Shown here in pieces: positions 12,401 through 24,772 of a stretch of DNA of 64,000 nt. A program made the translations under genes and the position numbers. Numbering within the stretch: position 1 is the first letter of the stretch; each line of letters opens with the position of its first letter. This DNA is from Sipunculus nudus (lineage: Eukaryota; Annelida; Sipuncula; Golfingiida; Sipunculidae), in the NCBI GenBank assembly GCA_026874595.1, contig CM049314.1:33614229-33678228 (forward strand). The letters run 5' to 3'. Under the pieces are notes generated by a model. It did no database searches. It had not been told where the DNA came from and saw nothing but the letters and a program-made list of their open reading frames with translations.

Positions 12401-13480
12401 CACCTGATCTACAAATGTTATGGGGCGACATCTGAATAAATCATGCCACTCTGATTAAACATTTAACTTTACTTCCAGACCAATTTCTATTCTACAGACA
12501 TCTGAGTCATTAGGAAGACCATAAATTCATTCTGATATGTATGTGTTGGGCCATATGCTTAAAACTACTGTTTTATTGTCCAATAAAAGGATCTTAAAGT
12601 AAATGGGTGGCTATTACCGGAATTGATAATGATAAGAATACTTACATTTACAGCAGAATTATCCTGAAATCCCTTTATCAAGGAGAATCAGAAATGGTGT
12701 TCAATCTTAGCTGTAAATCCAGAAAATTATGGAAGGTGATTTGTAAAGTTGTCTTATGTCCAAATTAGTCACAATATGTTTGTAACATACCATTTGGAGG
12801 TCTGCCAATATTTTTAAAATATTTACAAAGCACAGATTGTTAACATACGTCGGACTTGTCTACGTGACAAGCCTATTATATGTCACTTCCGTTTTATGGA
12901 ATAATCCTTGCGAAAGAAAGGTCAAAATGTGCGATGCTAAGCTTGTAATTCCATCCGAACTATTGATTTGTATTAAAATGACACTAATAGCCTCAGGTAC
13001 AGGTCACGTCGTCCTAATCGCCGTTGGGATGACACACCGACACACTTTAACTGCATGATGCCATTTTCCGACGGTCCGTATTAAACTCCTGCACGTCCAC
13101 CATTTATCTCTTGAGAGACAGCTGTATTAGCAATCCAGTCAGTAGTCTATGTGATAAGGACAGCAACTAGTCGCTACTCCAAGTTTACTGCAACAGAACG
13201 TAGTTTGGACAGCTGGCGGGCTCAGCAAACCCGCTGTTAAAGCGACAGCGGGACTCGCTTGTCTTTTGAGTTGAAGTTTTCAGTATCATCTAGAGGCCTG
13301 TTGTCTAGCGGGGGCTCGTCTATTATCTAAACCCCACACAGAAAATATCAGCATCGTCAGTTGATACATTTGTCTCCCACCAGAGTGCAGCGTGTCGACT
13401 GGGCTATATTATCATCAGCAAGTTAATTAACCAAGGCCCGCAAGAAAACGACCCGTTGCCAGGCTGTTTTGTGAACTCTC
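7630..13480. other. No gene found
   Basis: Apart from GAGTCC-type low complexity near 7620-7870, a GC-richer patch at 8040-8200, a (TA)n tract and C-runs near 9160-9530, I see no exon pairs or recognisable repeats. The GC-rich patches at 8.1 and 13.2 kb could be regulatory. Confidence 0.5.
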
Positions 13481-13489
13481 GTGCTGGCA

Positions 13490-13652
13490 ATGAATGCGGA
13501 CAGTGCTGGTTTCTTCACAAGTCAGGATAATCAAGCTGCAGCTCCTGCAACCCTCCAACCATCGATCAGACAGCATTTGAGTACTGATAATGGGTGGGAA
13601 CTATCACGGACGCAGCGCCTGCTACAGCACAGCGCGTTCTTCGGCACCATAG
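13490..13652 (+). CDS. Weak candidate first exon in GC-rich patch
   Basis: An ATG at 13490 opens a frame of 54 codons (MNADSAGFFTSQDNQAAAPA ... HSAFFGTI) up to a GTAGAC donor-like site at 13653, in a patch of roughly 50% GC. The frame also continues to 13801 without splicing. No family is recognised. Composition may reflect a regulatory region rather than coding. Confidence 0.22.
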
Positions 13653-16154
13653 GTAGACGTCCTCGTGGGGGGCTGGCAAAACTCACCCGTACTCAAAACT
13701 TGTTTTATTGCCTGGAAATGTTAAGTGTGACAATGAAGGTCCCGAGGGGAATAAAGAACCCTTCAGGAAAACCTTCTTGTCAATTAAGGTGTAATGTTTA
13801 ATCGTGGCCCTCGGCTATATCACTGTTGTGCGTCTTACAATGTCAGTGCTTAAAAGGCCGGCGTCAACTTGCTTGCACCGGAGGTGTTATGGCATTATAA
13901 CCAAAAGTGGGATGCTATTTTTTTTTAACGTGGTGATGTGAAATGATTGTTAAACACACAATATTCACAAATTAGGTTTGAGGTATTCGTCCTGAAAGGT
14001 CAGATCGCATTAACTCTGATCAGGACATGAATTGTATATTCATGACAAATTGTTGAAAAATTCTTCCAGTAGATGTTTATTCATGTTACTTTTGAAGATG
14101 GGCAGGTAGTAGCTGACATGGCTCATTTACATCGTTGGTGAGTCGATACTTTTACGACAGAGTCGTTTGATGCGTTAGGAAACAGGAAACGTTGGCCCTT
14201 TTTTTCAGCGGAAGTAACAGAACCGGACTTGTTTGAGATCGATGAAAGCGCTTGTTCCGTGACTACAGCACGGGTCACGGATTGATTTGTCCATGAAATC
14301 CGAGAAGGAAGACAACAGAAGACAATAGAATGGACTCCGCCAGCAATAGCAACGTAACATAAAATGGCAACCTAAGCAGGCCCGTGTCAGCGCTTGGCGT
14401 AACCCGAGAAACCCATCCATGTAACACGACTTCATTTACCGGAGTAAAAACTAGACAACACTACCTCACCCGGTTCAGTTGGGGAGATCAACTAATTTAT
14501 AGCACGGGCAATTAATACATTTGCATACATTATAATTCTTGTCGATAGATTATTATTTATTACTTCTCACACGATGTTATATTTGTTATTGTGTCACCAT
14601 TATCTTTGAAAAAAATACAGTCATTAGAATATCGAATACTTGCAGATAAAGATTTTGTAATTAAAGGCAGCTTGTTTGATCACGGCAAAAGCTTTGCGGG
14701 CAAATGGGGAAATCTAAGCTAAACCTCGGATATTAATGTCTCATCCATCTCTCATGACAAAGATTAAGCCTTGTCCAGTGTCTTTGGAAGTACTTAAATT
14801 AGAAGACTTTATAACTTCAATTAATGTATATGTCTACTGCATACTCAGTAAAGGGAAAGTTCAACCAACAAATCATGGGCAAATTAAAAACAAAATCTAA
14901 ATAGAATGACAAATAAGAAAACAAAGATGCCTGGATGGCAGAGAATAAAGGAAGAATAAATGTTTGAAATTCACATTTGAAAGTTCTGAAAGTATATAAG
15001 ACAACAAAAGGGTATCCCCTAACGACAAAGTGATATATAAGTGATATATATTCGCAATCATGATATATGTGAATGTATTAGTGCTGTGTTGATATATAGG
15101 CTTATATATAGCATGTGTCACATATTATTCGACCTGCGCAGAGCAAGGTATTAACTTTCCGTGATTTGACACATTTGGCTATCAGTAATAAAACCGGTGT
15201 CAAATATATAAGATGTAAACAAATTTGAAATACACTAAATCTATAAATGCTTCCAACCACCTTAACAATACCAAAGCACTTCCTCCAAGTATGATAACAG
15301 TCTGAAAATGTGTATGATAATTGTTTGTGGATAGGTCTGTTTCGTCACGTGTACATTTTCCATACTAATATAACGGAAATGACAAGTGAATTTAAATCCC
15401 ATAAGATATGTAGAAAAGTCAATTACCCGTGGGTCTTAATATATAGTTTCACAAATTTAAAAAGGGCACAGGGCTTACACGTACAAAACCACTGATTCAG
15501 TCTACTACAAAGAATTGTGAATAGTTCTTATTGAACTTGTACCGAAAATTTACTGGAAAACTAGTGGAAACGCCAGGAGGAAAGATTCATTAGTGATGAG
15601 ACCATATTTTACATCTATGAAATTATTTCTTCGACGTGTTCTTTTGCCATTCAAGTACGAAAAAAACTTGAAAGAACTTTGAGTTTGTGCGGTCACAGAA
15701 TTTGATTTATTTGGTGAACCCGGATCTGTTAAATGAAATATAGGAACTGTCTGGCATTGAAAAATTCCTGCGCTAAATCAAGATATGTTAAATCATCTTA
15801 AATGACGAATTGCCCGTGAAATTGGGCGTTTTAAATTGCGATAGATATAGCAAAGCTGTCGTTTTGTCACATTCATCTATCTGCAGTGTGACAAGGCAAT
15901 GCCCACGAAGATAGAGAAAAGGACCAGGAAAAACAGGGCAGATATACAGAGATAACTGTGGCAGCTGTCACCAGAAATAATTGTTTGGACTATGATGATC
16001 TCGAACAAATTATCCTGTAACGTTACCGCTCTCAATGGTCTGATTACAATTCATTGCATGATCATTTGTTCTTACAATTTTTTTTCCAAGTAGATCTATG
16101 GTCAATAGAAATTAAAGAAAGATAATGGTGGTTTAATAATTTTTATTTTTGCAG

Positions 16155-16285
16155 GAGGCCGAAGCTATCGTCCACAGACCCTTGTTTACCTCCCGCTCAT
16201 CCCACATCCATGTAATCCCAACACTATGTTTACCTCGTGTATAAAGCATAAAGCAGAGGTGTTTGCCCGGCCGTGTACATTTTGA
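16155..16285 (+). CDS. Weak candidate terminal exon
   Basis: A strong acceptor (TTTTTATTTTTGCAG) ends at 16154. In the phase left by the 13652 donor the frame is open for 42 codons to TGA (GRSYRPQTLVYLPLIPHPCN ... FARPCTF). A second frame is open for 29 codons. There is no homology evidence. Confidence 0.2.
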
Positions 16286-16289
16286 ATTA

Positions 16290-19130
16290 TTGGTTTGGAG
16301 GTGTAAACACCATGATTTGGGATGTCTTATGTCTGCATTCTATGGGCGAAGACATTTAATGCTTCCCTTAAACGGTGGCTGATTTCCCAAGGTACACATG
16401 TTTTAATGCCAACTAACTGAGCGGTCTGCCGAGGTATGGCGGGTCGTCTGGGCATATAATCACTGGTGAGACAGCAAAGACTGAGGCTGTGTCCCGTTGG
16501 TATTGAAAACCTACATTAATCTTTTGTATGACTCGACTACAGCCCTTGTTAGCACATTCCAAACGGCATGGGATAAATTGATCATATAGGGGCACACGAT
16601 GTCAGGTCGAAAGGTGTTGAGGTTAAAATGTGCGATCATGTTGTGATGATTATTGTCCAATCTGTACCTTTCGAGAATTAAAAAAAGATTTTGATCATTA
16701 TTCGCCCGTTAATAGAAATGGAGCAATAAAGCATAAGTTTAGCTTATATGGGCTACTAACGGTTTATATACACAACCAACATCCGATTTGCGACATCGGG
16801 CATCTGGGCTTTAATTCGAACCGACACCCGACTTTTGAAATCCTTGCGAGTAATGAATCACTCAGGTTTTGGTAATGACAGGGATATAACACAAAGAAAT
16901 AGCCCGAGGACAGTGCTATATAGGTCCTAAACTATTTGCAAAGTGTGACCGCGATTGGACCCGTAACAGCAGACAACAGGAATAAATAGCTGGGCGCCCA
17001 ACAATGCAAATCAAAGAAAGATTGCATGAGTTTGTAGAAATATTGGATAATTTAAGAAGGATGATATGTAATGGATGAAAGAGTTTAGATATTATTAAGA
17101 CATTAGTTAAAATTACAGTTACAGTTAATATAGGATGTGTACCAAAGAAAACCACATTTTTTATTCTTTTTCATTTGACACTAATTTGAATTCTTTTTAA
17201 AATTTCCGTTCGAAATAACTTAAAAGTGCATACACTCAGCCTTCCTGCAAACCAAACAGTGTTGCCAAAACGTCCCTTGATATCCCATGATTGAATGTGG
17301 AGATTTGTCACCCGCTGTATTCTTTACAGTTTACACATAGCAAGGGCAGATCTGATTCTAGGGTTGCATGGTATTTCAGCGGTGTGATCAGTTCTTAATT
17401 GTTCCTGTAAGCTCCAACAGACTTCCGTTTAAGAAGTGTTTTCTCTCGTTAGCTCCTCCCTTCATGGGTCATGGTTCCTGCCCTCATTGCTAATGGCTTC
17501 CCCTGTTGTTGGTACGCTGTCTTCACCAATGGTTTCCGCTCTGTATCAAGCTCAACACAGCTGCTCAATGACTTTAAAAGTGTATCAGATTTAGGCACAT
17601 CATAAACTAGACATCCGCATTCTAAGGAAAGCAAGCCTCCGCCATACTGAGGTCGCTATTCCGGGATGCGCTCCATCCCGTGTTTACATTCACGTATTCT
17701 GCCCATATTCCCAAGTTCTTTCCTGCATAAGTGACTGTAGATTTGTGAATATTCCTTCAATTATTGAAGTACCTGAATCCCAAAATTGTGCCAGATCCAC
17801 ACTAAAATCTAATCGATTCCTCATTGGCCAATTCCCGTAATGCTCGTGCTTCTGCACGAATGAACTTGGGACAATGGGCCGAGGAAAAAAAATACAAACA
17901 TGTATTGAGGAGCATCCCACGTTAAGGACCGCCTACATGACGGAGGCCTGAATTTCTGAGAATGCATCTTTCTAGTTTAACATTGTATTCATTTTCACCA
18001 CATATGAAAAAAAGACAAGTTACATATCCAAAATCAGATTTTATTAGCTGTCTATTGAATAATAAATCAACTTATGCTGACACAAATTATATCCAACTGA
18101 ATCGCAACAATCGATTGGGTATACAAAACACTATTTCATCTTTGGTAATAAAACTGCCTATAGTTTGAAGACTCCGACTTGGATAAAACTTTCAACCGCG
18201 GGCATTAACAATACTGACCTTTAATTCTTTGGGTCGTAATTAGAATATATAGCTTATTCATGGTCTGTAGTGCGGATACCCTTTGATTATTAAAATAAAC
18301 GATCTGTCGGTGTGTTGCATATAGAAGGCATATAAAACAGAATTTGTCATAGGTCACGACTGGTTCCCCCCCCCCCCCCCCCCCCCGCATTACCTGACTT
18401 TGTCTCGGTTTTCCTTGTCATTAAACAATCTAATGCCTTAGGACCCTTTAAAGTATACATTTACTGAAAGCTAAAAAGATTTTCTACATTTTGGTAAAAA
18501 AATAAACTTTGTTTTGGGTAGTATGTTTTAATGTATAAATGTTTAATTTTATTTTAATATTTAACAAAAGACAGTTTATTACAGCACATCAAAGAAGATA
18601 CAGCATGTATTCTTATGTAAATCGAAAATTTAGTTAAAAATCCCAAAGCTTTTCATTTTGTTTTGTATGTTAAGTTTAAAAATGTCGAATTTACAGAGTA
18701 TTTAATTTTGAAACTCTTAAAAACCATTTCAATGTTTACATTATCCTAAATAAAAGCCTTCCAATTAAGTTTAGGCATAACATAAAGAGAAAAAAACGCT
18801 TTTTAGTTGACATATTAACAACTACATTTGCCAAAGATGGTATGTTTCGGACAAGTAAATTCTGAGAAATAACGCTCTAAAGATAAGGTCTTCAGACGAA
18901 AAGACAACGTTTGTTTTGTATAATATACATTTAACATCTAAACTCATATTATTTATAATATGAATCTTTGATTAACGAGTAAGATTAAAAATATTATACT
19001 GATTATAATACCCATCATATGCTTTTCGACTTTTGATGCAACAGGCTTGAAACATAGTGCTACAAACTGTTAACACTTTAGACTGACCGCATTATTTACA
19101 CAGGTTTTATTTTAGCTATAATTTTAAATT
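16290..19130. other. No gene found
   Basis: AT-rich sequence with a 20-bp C-run near 18370. A ~45-bp motif near 17908-17952 (GGAGCATCCCACGTTAAGGA ... GGAGGCCTGAA) also occurs near 5925-5972 (AGCATCCCACAATAGGGG ... GGAGGCTTCC), so a small shared repeat is present. Confidence 0.5.
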
Positions 19131-19139
19131 TCACAAATG

Positions 19140-19436
19140 TCAAGGCCAAGATTAGAATCTAGTTAAGTTTGAAACTGGGCCAGCCCAGATTACAATTGGG
19201 CCGGTCAAAATTTAAATCGCAATCTTGGCAAGCCCAGTTTTAAGCTGGTTCAGCCCCGATTAACCTTTAGATCTGGATCGGTCATGATTACAGTCACAAC
19301 TTTGGTCTAGCCCAGATTTAAACTCGACCAGCCCAGATTAAAATCCTGTGTTGGAGACTTCAGGATTGAAATCAGGGCTGGCCAGATTTAAAACCAGCCC
19401 AGATTGGAATCTTAATCTTCTCTTGGCTGGCCTAAT
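19140..19436. repeat. Degenerate GCCCAGATT minisatellite in both orientations
   Basis: AGCCCAGATTACAATTGGGC, CAGCCCAGATTAAAATC, CCAGCCCAGATTGGAATC and inverted-like GGGCTGGCCAGATTT recur about ten times within 300 bp at uneven spacing. No coding frame follows it. Confidence 0.65.
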
Positions 19437-21522
19437 AGCCATAAAGTAATTATTAATTATAAAAATCAACGTGAACTGCATTGATCACATATAACTGCAT
19501 TTGAAGACAGCATTTTGCAAAATTCATTTGACATATATTTTTAAACGTAATTATTACTGTTAGATTCATGTGTAAAGGCTATTTCTTGTTTGCAATATAC
19601 ATACTATGGGTTTATAAATGGTATCTGCCTCAAACTATGGCTTCAATGACAGTTCATCTATAAATCACAATCGTACAGTAATTAGGCAAGCCAAAGATTA
19701 CATATAATAACGATTCTAACTAGATTCTACTCCCGTGTACAGTAAAAAAGACAGGTAGTTTTATTCGGTGTTCAAATTCCGCCAATGATAGTTTCTACGT
19801 ATTCGTTTCGCAAATTTTGTAAAATAAAATCATAATTATTAATATTTAATTCTGTTTTGATTAATACTTGGGAAACAATTTGAGAGCAGCTGAATTGTAT
19901 GTACGCTGACCGGTTGACGCTGCTGATGATCGCGTGATGGCCTTGTCGGGTCATGATTGGCTGTCGTCTGCTGCACCTGTTCCCGGCTGGCCCCAACTTC
20001 CGCTCTGTCAGTCACATTATACAAAATAATTACATCCCGTTCTGCTGTCCCGAATAACCTGGTCTCCATATTGAAATCATGAGAGCGAATCCAGGTCACA
20101 GAGAAATTTTCCTCAAGGTATTATATTTCTCCTAAAAGAAATGATATATCGATATTTCCTTAAATTTCCCAATCTACCAATAAATATGAGATTTTGACTT
20201 GTTTGTGTGCGTGTGTATAAATATGAATTAATTTGATATAAGTCTCTTTGTATTCCGTACTCTGTGAAGTTCTCACAGAGGATATCTCAAAAATATTTCT
20301 GTGAAGGGGGTCTTTGGAATTGAAAACAAAAAATGTTTAAGTTCTACATTTATTGATTTATAGGAATTTTTGTTATTACATAATTCAGTCCCTGGACCCA
20401 GATAGGATTCTGCTTGGTACACGGTCTACGCCATCTCACGACTAGGTTTCAAAAAGAGGAACAATTGAAAAAAAAATGAAATGCAATTTCAGATACATAA
20501 ATATGCATTGACAAAACTGAATTTGGTACCTAATATTCCTTTTTCCTCCTCGGGAAGTATCATTATCAATTCCTTGGTGTTTTAAATCACCAACCGATAT
20601 TTAGAAAAAAAAATAAATTAGTTTCATCAGCAATAACATGTATTTGCACATTTAAACTCAAACCCTTATTTTTTATTCTGAAGCATTATAATCAATTTGG
20701 AGTTTAAAATAACCAACTTTTTTCGTGCTCAACAAAAGAGAGCAGCTGTTTCTGATGAATGACCATAATCAGCTGAACGACATACAATCTTAATCAATGT
20801 AACCATATACGTTAAGGTGAAAACACTAGATGTCTTTCGAACCAGACCGCGCTCTGCGGCTAATGAGTCTTTCACGCATGCGTCGATTATATATATTTCA
20901 GCATCTCTATGGTAAACGTAGTGTGCTTTTTGTGCAAGATATAGACAGCTTGTATGCTAAATAAAAGACAACTTTCTCTGTAAAGAAACCTGCATCATAA
21001 ACTACCCATTACCGACGAATGCCCTGGAAGCCGCATCCATAAGTACTGAATGCAAAGTCAGATATAGGCATCAGTTTGTTTGATCAGTGCATCATTACGC
21101 TAAGGTTTACCAGAGAGCTAAGGTTTACTGTATACTGTACTCATCGTGACTTGCACTTAAACAAGAAAACAGGTGAAAACACCAATACTGTATTTTTTAT
21201 TTTTTTCAGACGGATTTATCCTATTTGTTCTATTACAAAGGCCAATGCTAATCGGCAACTGTCCTATTTCCGTTGCGCGGGCATTTTTCTGTCATCAGGA
21301 CAACATCTACATAAACCTGTAATATACCAATATATCTCCGCTAATCTCGAGCATATTAATCCGCATGTCTGCTCGCTTTTCTCTGGAAAGGTGTACCAAA
21401 GAATGTTATTTGGTTTCAGTGTTTTGTTGTTGTGTTACGTTCGGAAACGAAGAGGTTTTATTAGTTCTTGCTCGATTTATAATATATAATCAACAAATCT
21501 TTGGGTGCAGGTAAAGCAATTA

Positions 21523-21524
<2 letters not shown>

Positions 21525-21584
<60 letters not shown>
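21525..21584. repeat. (CT)n microsatellite
   Basis: Thirty uninterrupted CT units. Confidence 0.97.
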
Positions 21585-21587
<3 letters not shown>

Positions 21588-21606
21588 AAAAATCGATTCA
21601 ATAAAG

Positions 21607-21932
21607 AGGATTTAAATCTCCATCCAGAATTTGAAGGGTAGTTTCATCTCATTTTATATCCTGATCTTTTGTTAAACAAGCCCGGTGACTACTGCACCTG
21701 CGGGACCTGACTAAGTAATCATCCCGTGGCTTGGTCATATCACCGAGCAACGACCGAAAGGCGCACTCGTTTGTGAGTGACACACGGCCATAGGACACGG
21801 GCCTTCCCATTAAGCCTGCAGAGCGCTCAAACTGGGTGGGGGCAGACCGTGAAAATCTCAGCGCTCATCGCCTGAGATTCGAACTCATGATCCCCTGACT
21901 TTGAGTCCTGTGCTCTACCCCTAGCCTGCAGA
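21607..21932 (-). mobile_element. tRNA-derived SINE (family A)
   Basis: On the minus strand GGGGTAGAGCACAGGACTCA (A-box region) is followed by GAGTTCGAATCTCAGG (B box). The conserved body is ATTAAGCCTGCAGAGCGC / GCGCACTCGTTTGTGAGTGA (plus-strand reading) and CCCGGTGACTACTGCACCTG. Three relatives occur in the window. Confidence 0.75.
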
Positions 21933-22259
21933 TCCCGGTACTTCCAAAATGACATCCAGATATGGTGAGGCTTCTCACCAAACTTGAACCTAGGCCAAGC
22001 AGACCTGTACTCTGCGATCAACGTTTCGAAAACGCGTTGGAGCGCACAGAAAATCGGGCAAATTACATTGATCTCATCCTCATACGACCAAGTCTGTAAC
22101 ATGACACTCACAGACCTTGATTTAGCGACATTCTCTGGCATCTAATTCATAAAAAAATGAATACGACAATTGAACCAATCAAATGGCCCGCGTATACCTG
22201 TTTTACGCGGATGTCAATGCGATGTTTTGATCACACATTAAGCAATCCTACACACCCAC

Positions 22260-22261
<2 letters not shown>

Positions 22262-22316
<55 letters not shown>

Positions 22317-22347
22317 TATACCTTTATGGCAACTGTATAACACATTT

Positions 22348-22379
<32 letters not shown>

Positions 22380-22484
22380 CTTAATCACATTTCAAATATA
22401 TGTCTATATATATATATATTATAGTTGACATGTTAACTCATGACTGGCGCCTGTCTATATTGAATTCAAATCTATATTTCATTT

Positions 22485-22522
<38 letters not shown>
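22262..22522. repeat. Three (TA)n blocks
   Basis: TA runs at 22262-22320, 22352-22379 and 22491-22522, separated by copies of ACATTTCAAATATAT, a compound microsatellite region leading into MITE sequence. Confidence 0.9.
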
Positions 22523-22525
<3 letters not shown>

Positions 22526-22539
22526 CTCTGAAAAGTGGG

Positions 22540-22626
22540 GGGGGGGGATGAAAACATTGACCATCCCCCATTTGCCAAAAGGTGGGGGATATATACCCCC
22601 CATCGCCCCCTAAATTGACGCCCCTG
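22540..22626. mobile_element. Right part of the same MITE family
   Basis: G-run, GACCATCCCCCATTTGCC, GGGGGATATATACCCCC-like core and the end AAATTGACGCCCCTG match the right half of the elements at 36.4 and 26.6 kb. A left terminus was not found; (TA)n tracts and decay upstream obscure it. Confidence 0.55.
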
Positions 22627-23190
22627 GGAAGATGGATTGTTCTTAGGGTTCAACATTTTTGATAGCATATGATTCAGTGTTTACTTGATGTAGGCACCAT
22701 TTACGCATGCATTCTTGTGTATTCCTGTGACCAGACAGGACTAAAGCATTTACTTACAAACGTCACCAAGTTATGACAAGTTTAATCAAAATGTGTTTAT
22801 AAGGTAAAAAAAAAATCCATACAAAGCTTCAGTTTCTTAAATATTAATTCAGGTATTTTCTTGAAAAGTGCTGTGCATGTTAGTCCTGTGTAGCTTTAAG
22901 TGTGGTATGAACTAGCGGACAGCACCCGGTTAGGAGCCACTCAACTTGCGTTCATGGCCTATACAATTATCAGAAATACGTCCAATGCACGTGACCGTTA
23001 TATTTATTTTTTTTTATCTCAAGAAGAGAAGCCTCTACAGAGGTATAAATGCTTTAAATGTTTCGAGGTCTATCAGGTTAATATTTCCTATGCTGTGTTT
23101 TTAAAATAAGAACCAATGACTGTCAGTACTCATCAGAATTCCCATTTTGCTTATATTCGATTAAGTGGTCCAAAGAAATAATATATTTAA

Positions 23191-24536
23191 ACTAGAATAC
23201 GGGTAGTCGACAAGCGACTACGTGTATCCGCCGAAATCAGAGTGGGACGGGTGAAGTGAGGCATGGATTGAGTAACAACGGGAAATAGAGTGAGGTGTGT
23301 TGCATATAAGCATGGATGTCTGCAGCCGAAATGTGTATGTAGGTTGTGCCACCTACCACAAAATCCAGAAAGCTATCAAAGTTGTATACAAATGCAAAAA
23401 GTCAAACCACTGCCGAGATATGAGTGCTTTTATCCCAAGGCAGACAAACAGACGGACGCTTTGTAAAAATGATTGCAGGAGGCGCCACCAGTTTGTGTAG
23501 GTTGAAGAGCTATGTGAGATCTATACACATGCAAAATTTTGGCACAATCGGTCAAACGGTTCCCGAGATGTAAGCCTTGATGTCTGCAGCGTAAACATAA
23601 ATGTAGGTGGCGCCTCCTTCCACAAAATCCAGAAAGCTATCCAAGATGTACAAACCTGCAAAATTTTAGGCAGATAAGTCAAACCAGTGCAGAGATATGA
23701 GTGATTATATCCTACGGCAGACAAACAGACGGAAGCTGTGCAAAAATGGTTGCAGGTGGCACCACCAGTTTTGCATATGATAAAGAGCTATGTCGGAACT
23801 ATACACATGCTCAATTTTGGCCCAAACGGTCGAACGGTTCCCGAGATATAAGCTTGGATGTCTGCAGCGTAAATGTCAATGTAGGTGGCGCCACCTGCCA
23901 CAAAATCCAGAAAGGTATCCAGGATGTATACACATGCAAAATTTCAGGTGGATAAGTCCAACTAATGCAAGGATATGTGAGATCTTTACTCATGCAAAAT
24001 TTTGGCCCTATCGTTCAAACGGTTCCTGAGATATGAGCTTGGATGTCTGCAGCGTAAACGTGAATGTAGGTGGCGCAACCTGTCATAAAATCAAGAAAGC
24101 TGTCCAGGATGTATACACATGCAAAATTTCAGGTGGACAAGTCCAAGTAATGCAGAGATATGAGTGATTTTATCCCAAGGCAGATGAACAGATGGACGCT
24201 GTGCAAAAATGGTTGCAGGTGGCGCCACCATTTTTTATGTATGTTATAAAAGCTATCCAAGGGCTACGTTTGTGCAAACAATTTTTCCGGATCGGTCAAA
24301 CGGTTCCCGAGATATGTGGGTTAATGTGTCAAAACAGACGCACAGATGGACGCACTGGAGAGAGGAAAGGTCAGAGGTCAAAACAAAATCGGGGCGCAGC
24401 AGTTCACATGTGACCCGAACATAATCCCGGGTTTCGTAAAATTTCGCCCAGCGGTTACGAAGGAGATCTCCAGACACCTACGCGGCGGCAGCGGCGGCGG
24501 TGGGCTGAAAACATAGTATCCGCAAAACTCTGTTTT
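23191..24536 (+). mobile_element. Family-1 tandem-cored element with terminal hairpins
   Basis: It starts ACTAGAATACGGGTAGTCGA, containing a hairpin GTAGTCG/CGACTAC (23203-23209 and 23215-23221), followed by GTGTATCCGCC. The core is a tandem array of ~190-280-bp units with GTCAAACGGTTCCCGAGATA and TAGGTGGCGCCACC. It ends with a CGG-rich stretch and GTATCCGCAAAACTCTG, where the closing arm of the 3' hairpin is lost. Short ORFs across it are by-products. The design resembles non-autonomous Helentron/DINE-like or bivalve pearl-type elements (inference). Confidence 0.75.
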
Positions 24537-24589
24537 TGAATGCTGAAAAGTTGTAAAACGCCCTTTTCAAAACATATATGACTTGCTGA

Positions 24590-24772
24590 CATATGTCTTG
24601 TTGAATGTGTTTGTGTTATTCTTGCGACCCCCACATGTTATAAACACGGGTTTAAAATAAATCAACAGCCTGTGTGCGGTGGGGTCGGCGTTTTCTGACC
24701 TGTTTTGATAAAAGGTTCAAGGGATTATCTTTAGTCAATAAACGTCAGATAGCGGAATAGGCCCCTTTAAGC
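24590..24772 (+). repeat. Interspersed repeat ending AATAGGCCCC
   Basis: CCCACATGTTATAAACACG, AGGTTCAAGGGATTATCTTT and CGTCAGATAGCGGAATAGGC align with 51935-52107 (CCCACATGTTATTAACGCG ... CGTCAGATATCAGAATAGGC). It follows the truncated family-1 copy closely here. Confidence 0.6.

Noticed and set aside
19839-20099. 86-codon minus-strand frame with a hydrophilic middle
   Set aside because: Two overlapping minus-strand frames are open here; no splice sites or motifs support either.
21076-21489. Longest open frame of the window (137 codons, plus strand)
   Set aside because: No recognisable domain, AT-rich biased composition, no promoter or splice context; length is plausible by chance in 64 kb.
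21860-21932. tRNA gene
   Set aside because: A and B boxes are visible but no intact cloverleaf, and the sequence continues into a SINE body shared with three other loci.
23701-24477. Several overlapping open frames in the 23.2-24.5 kb repeat
   Set aside because: Both strands and several frames are open because units share a composition; the same peptides recur in every family-1 copy without selection for a frame.
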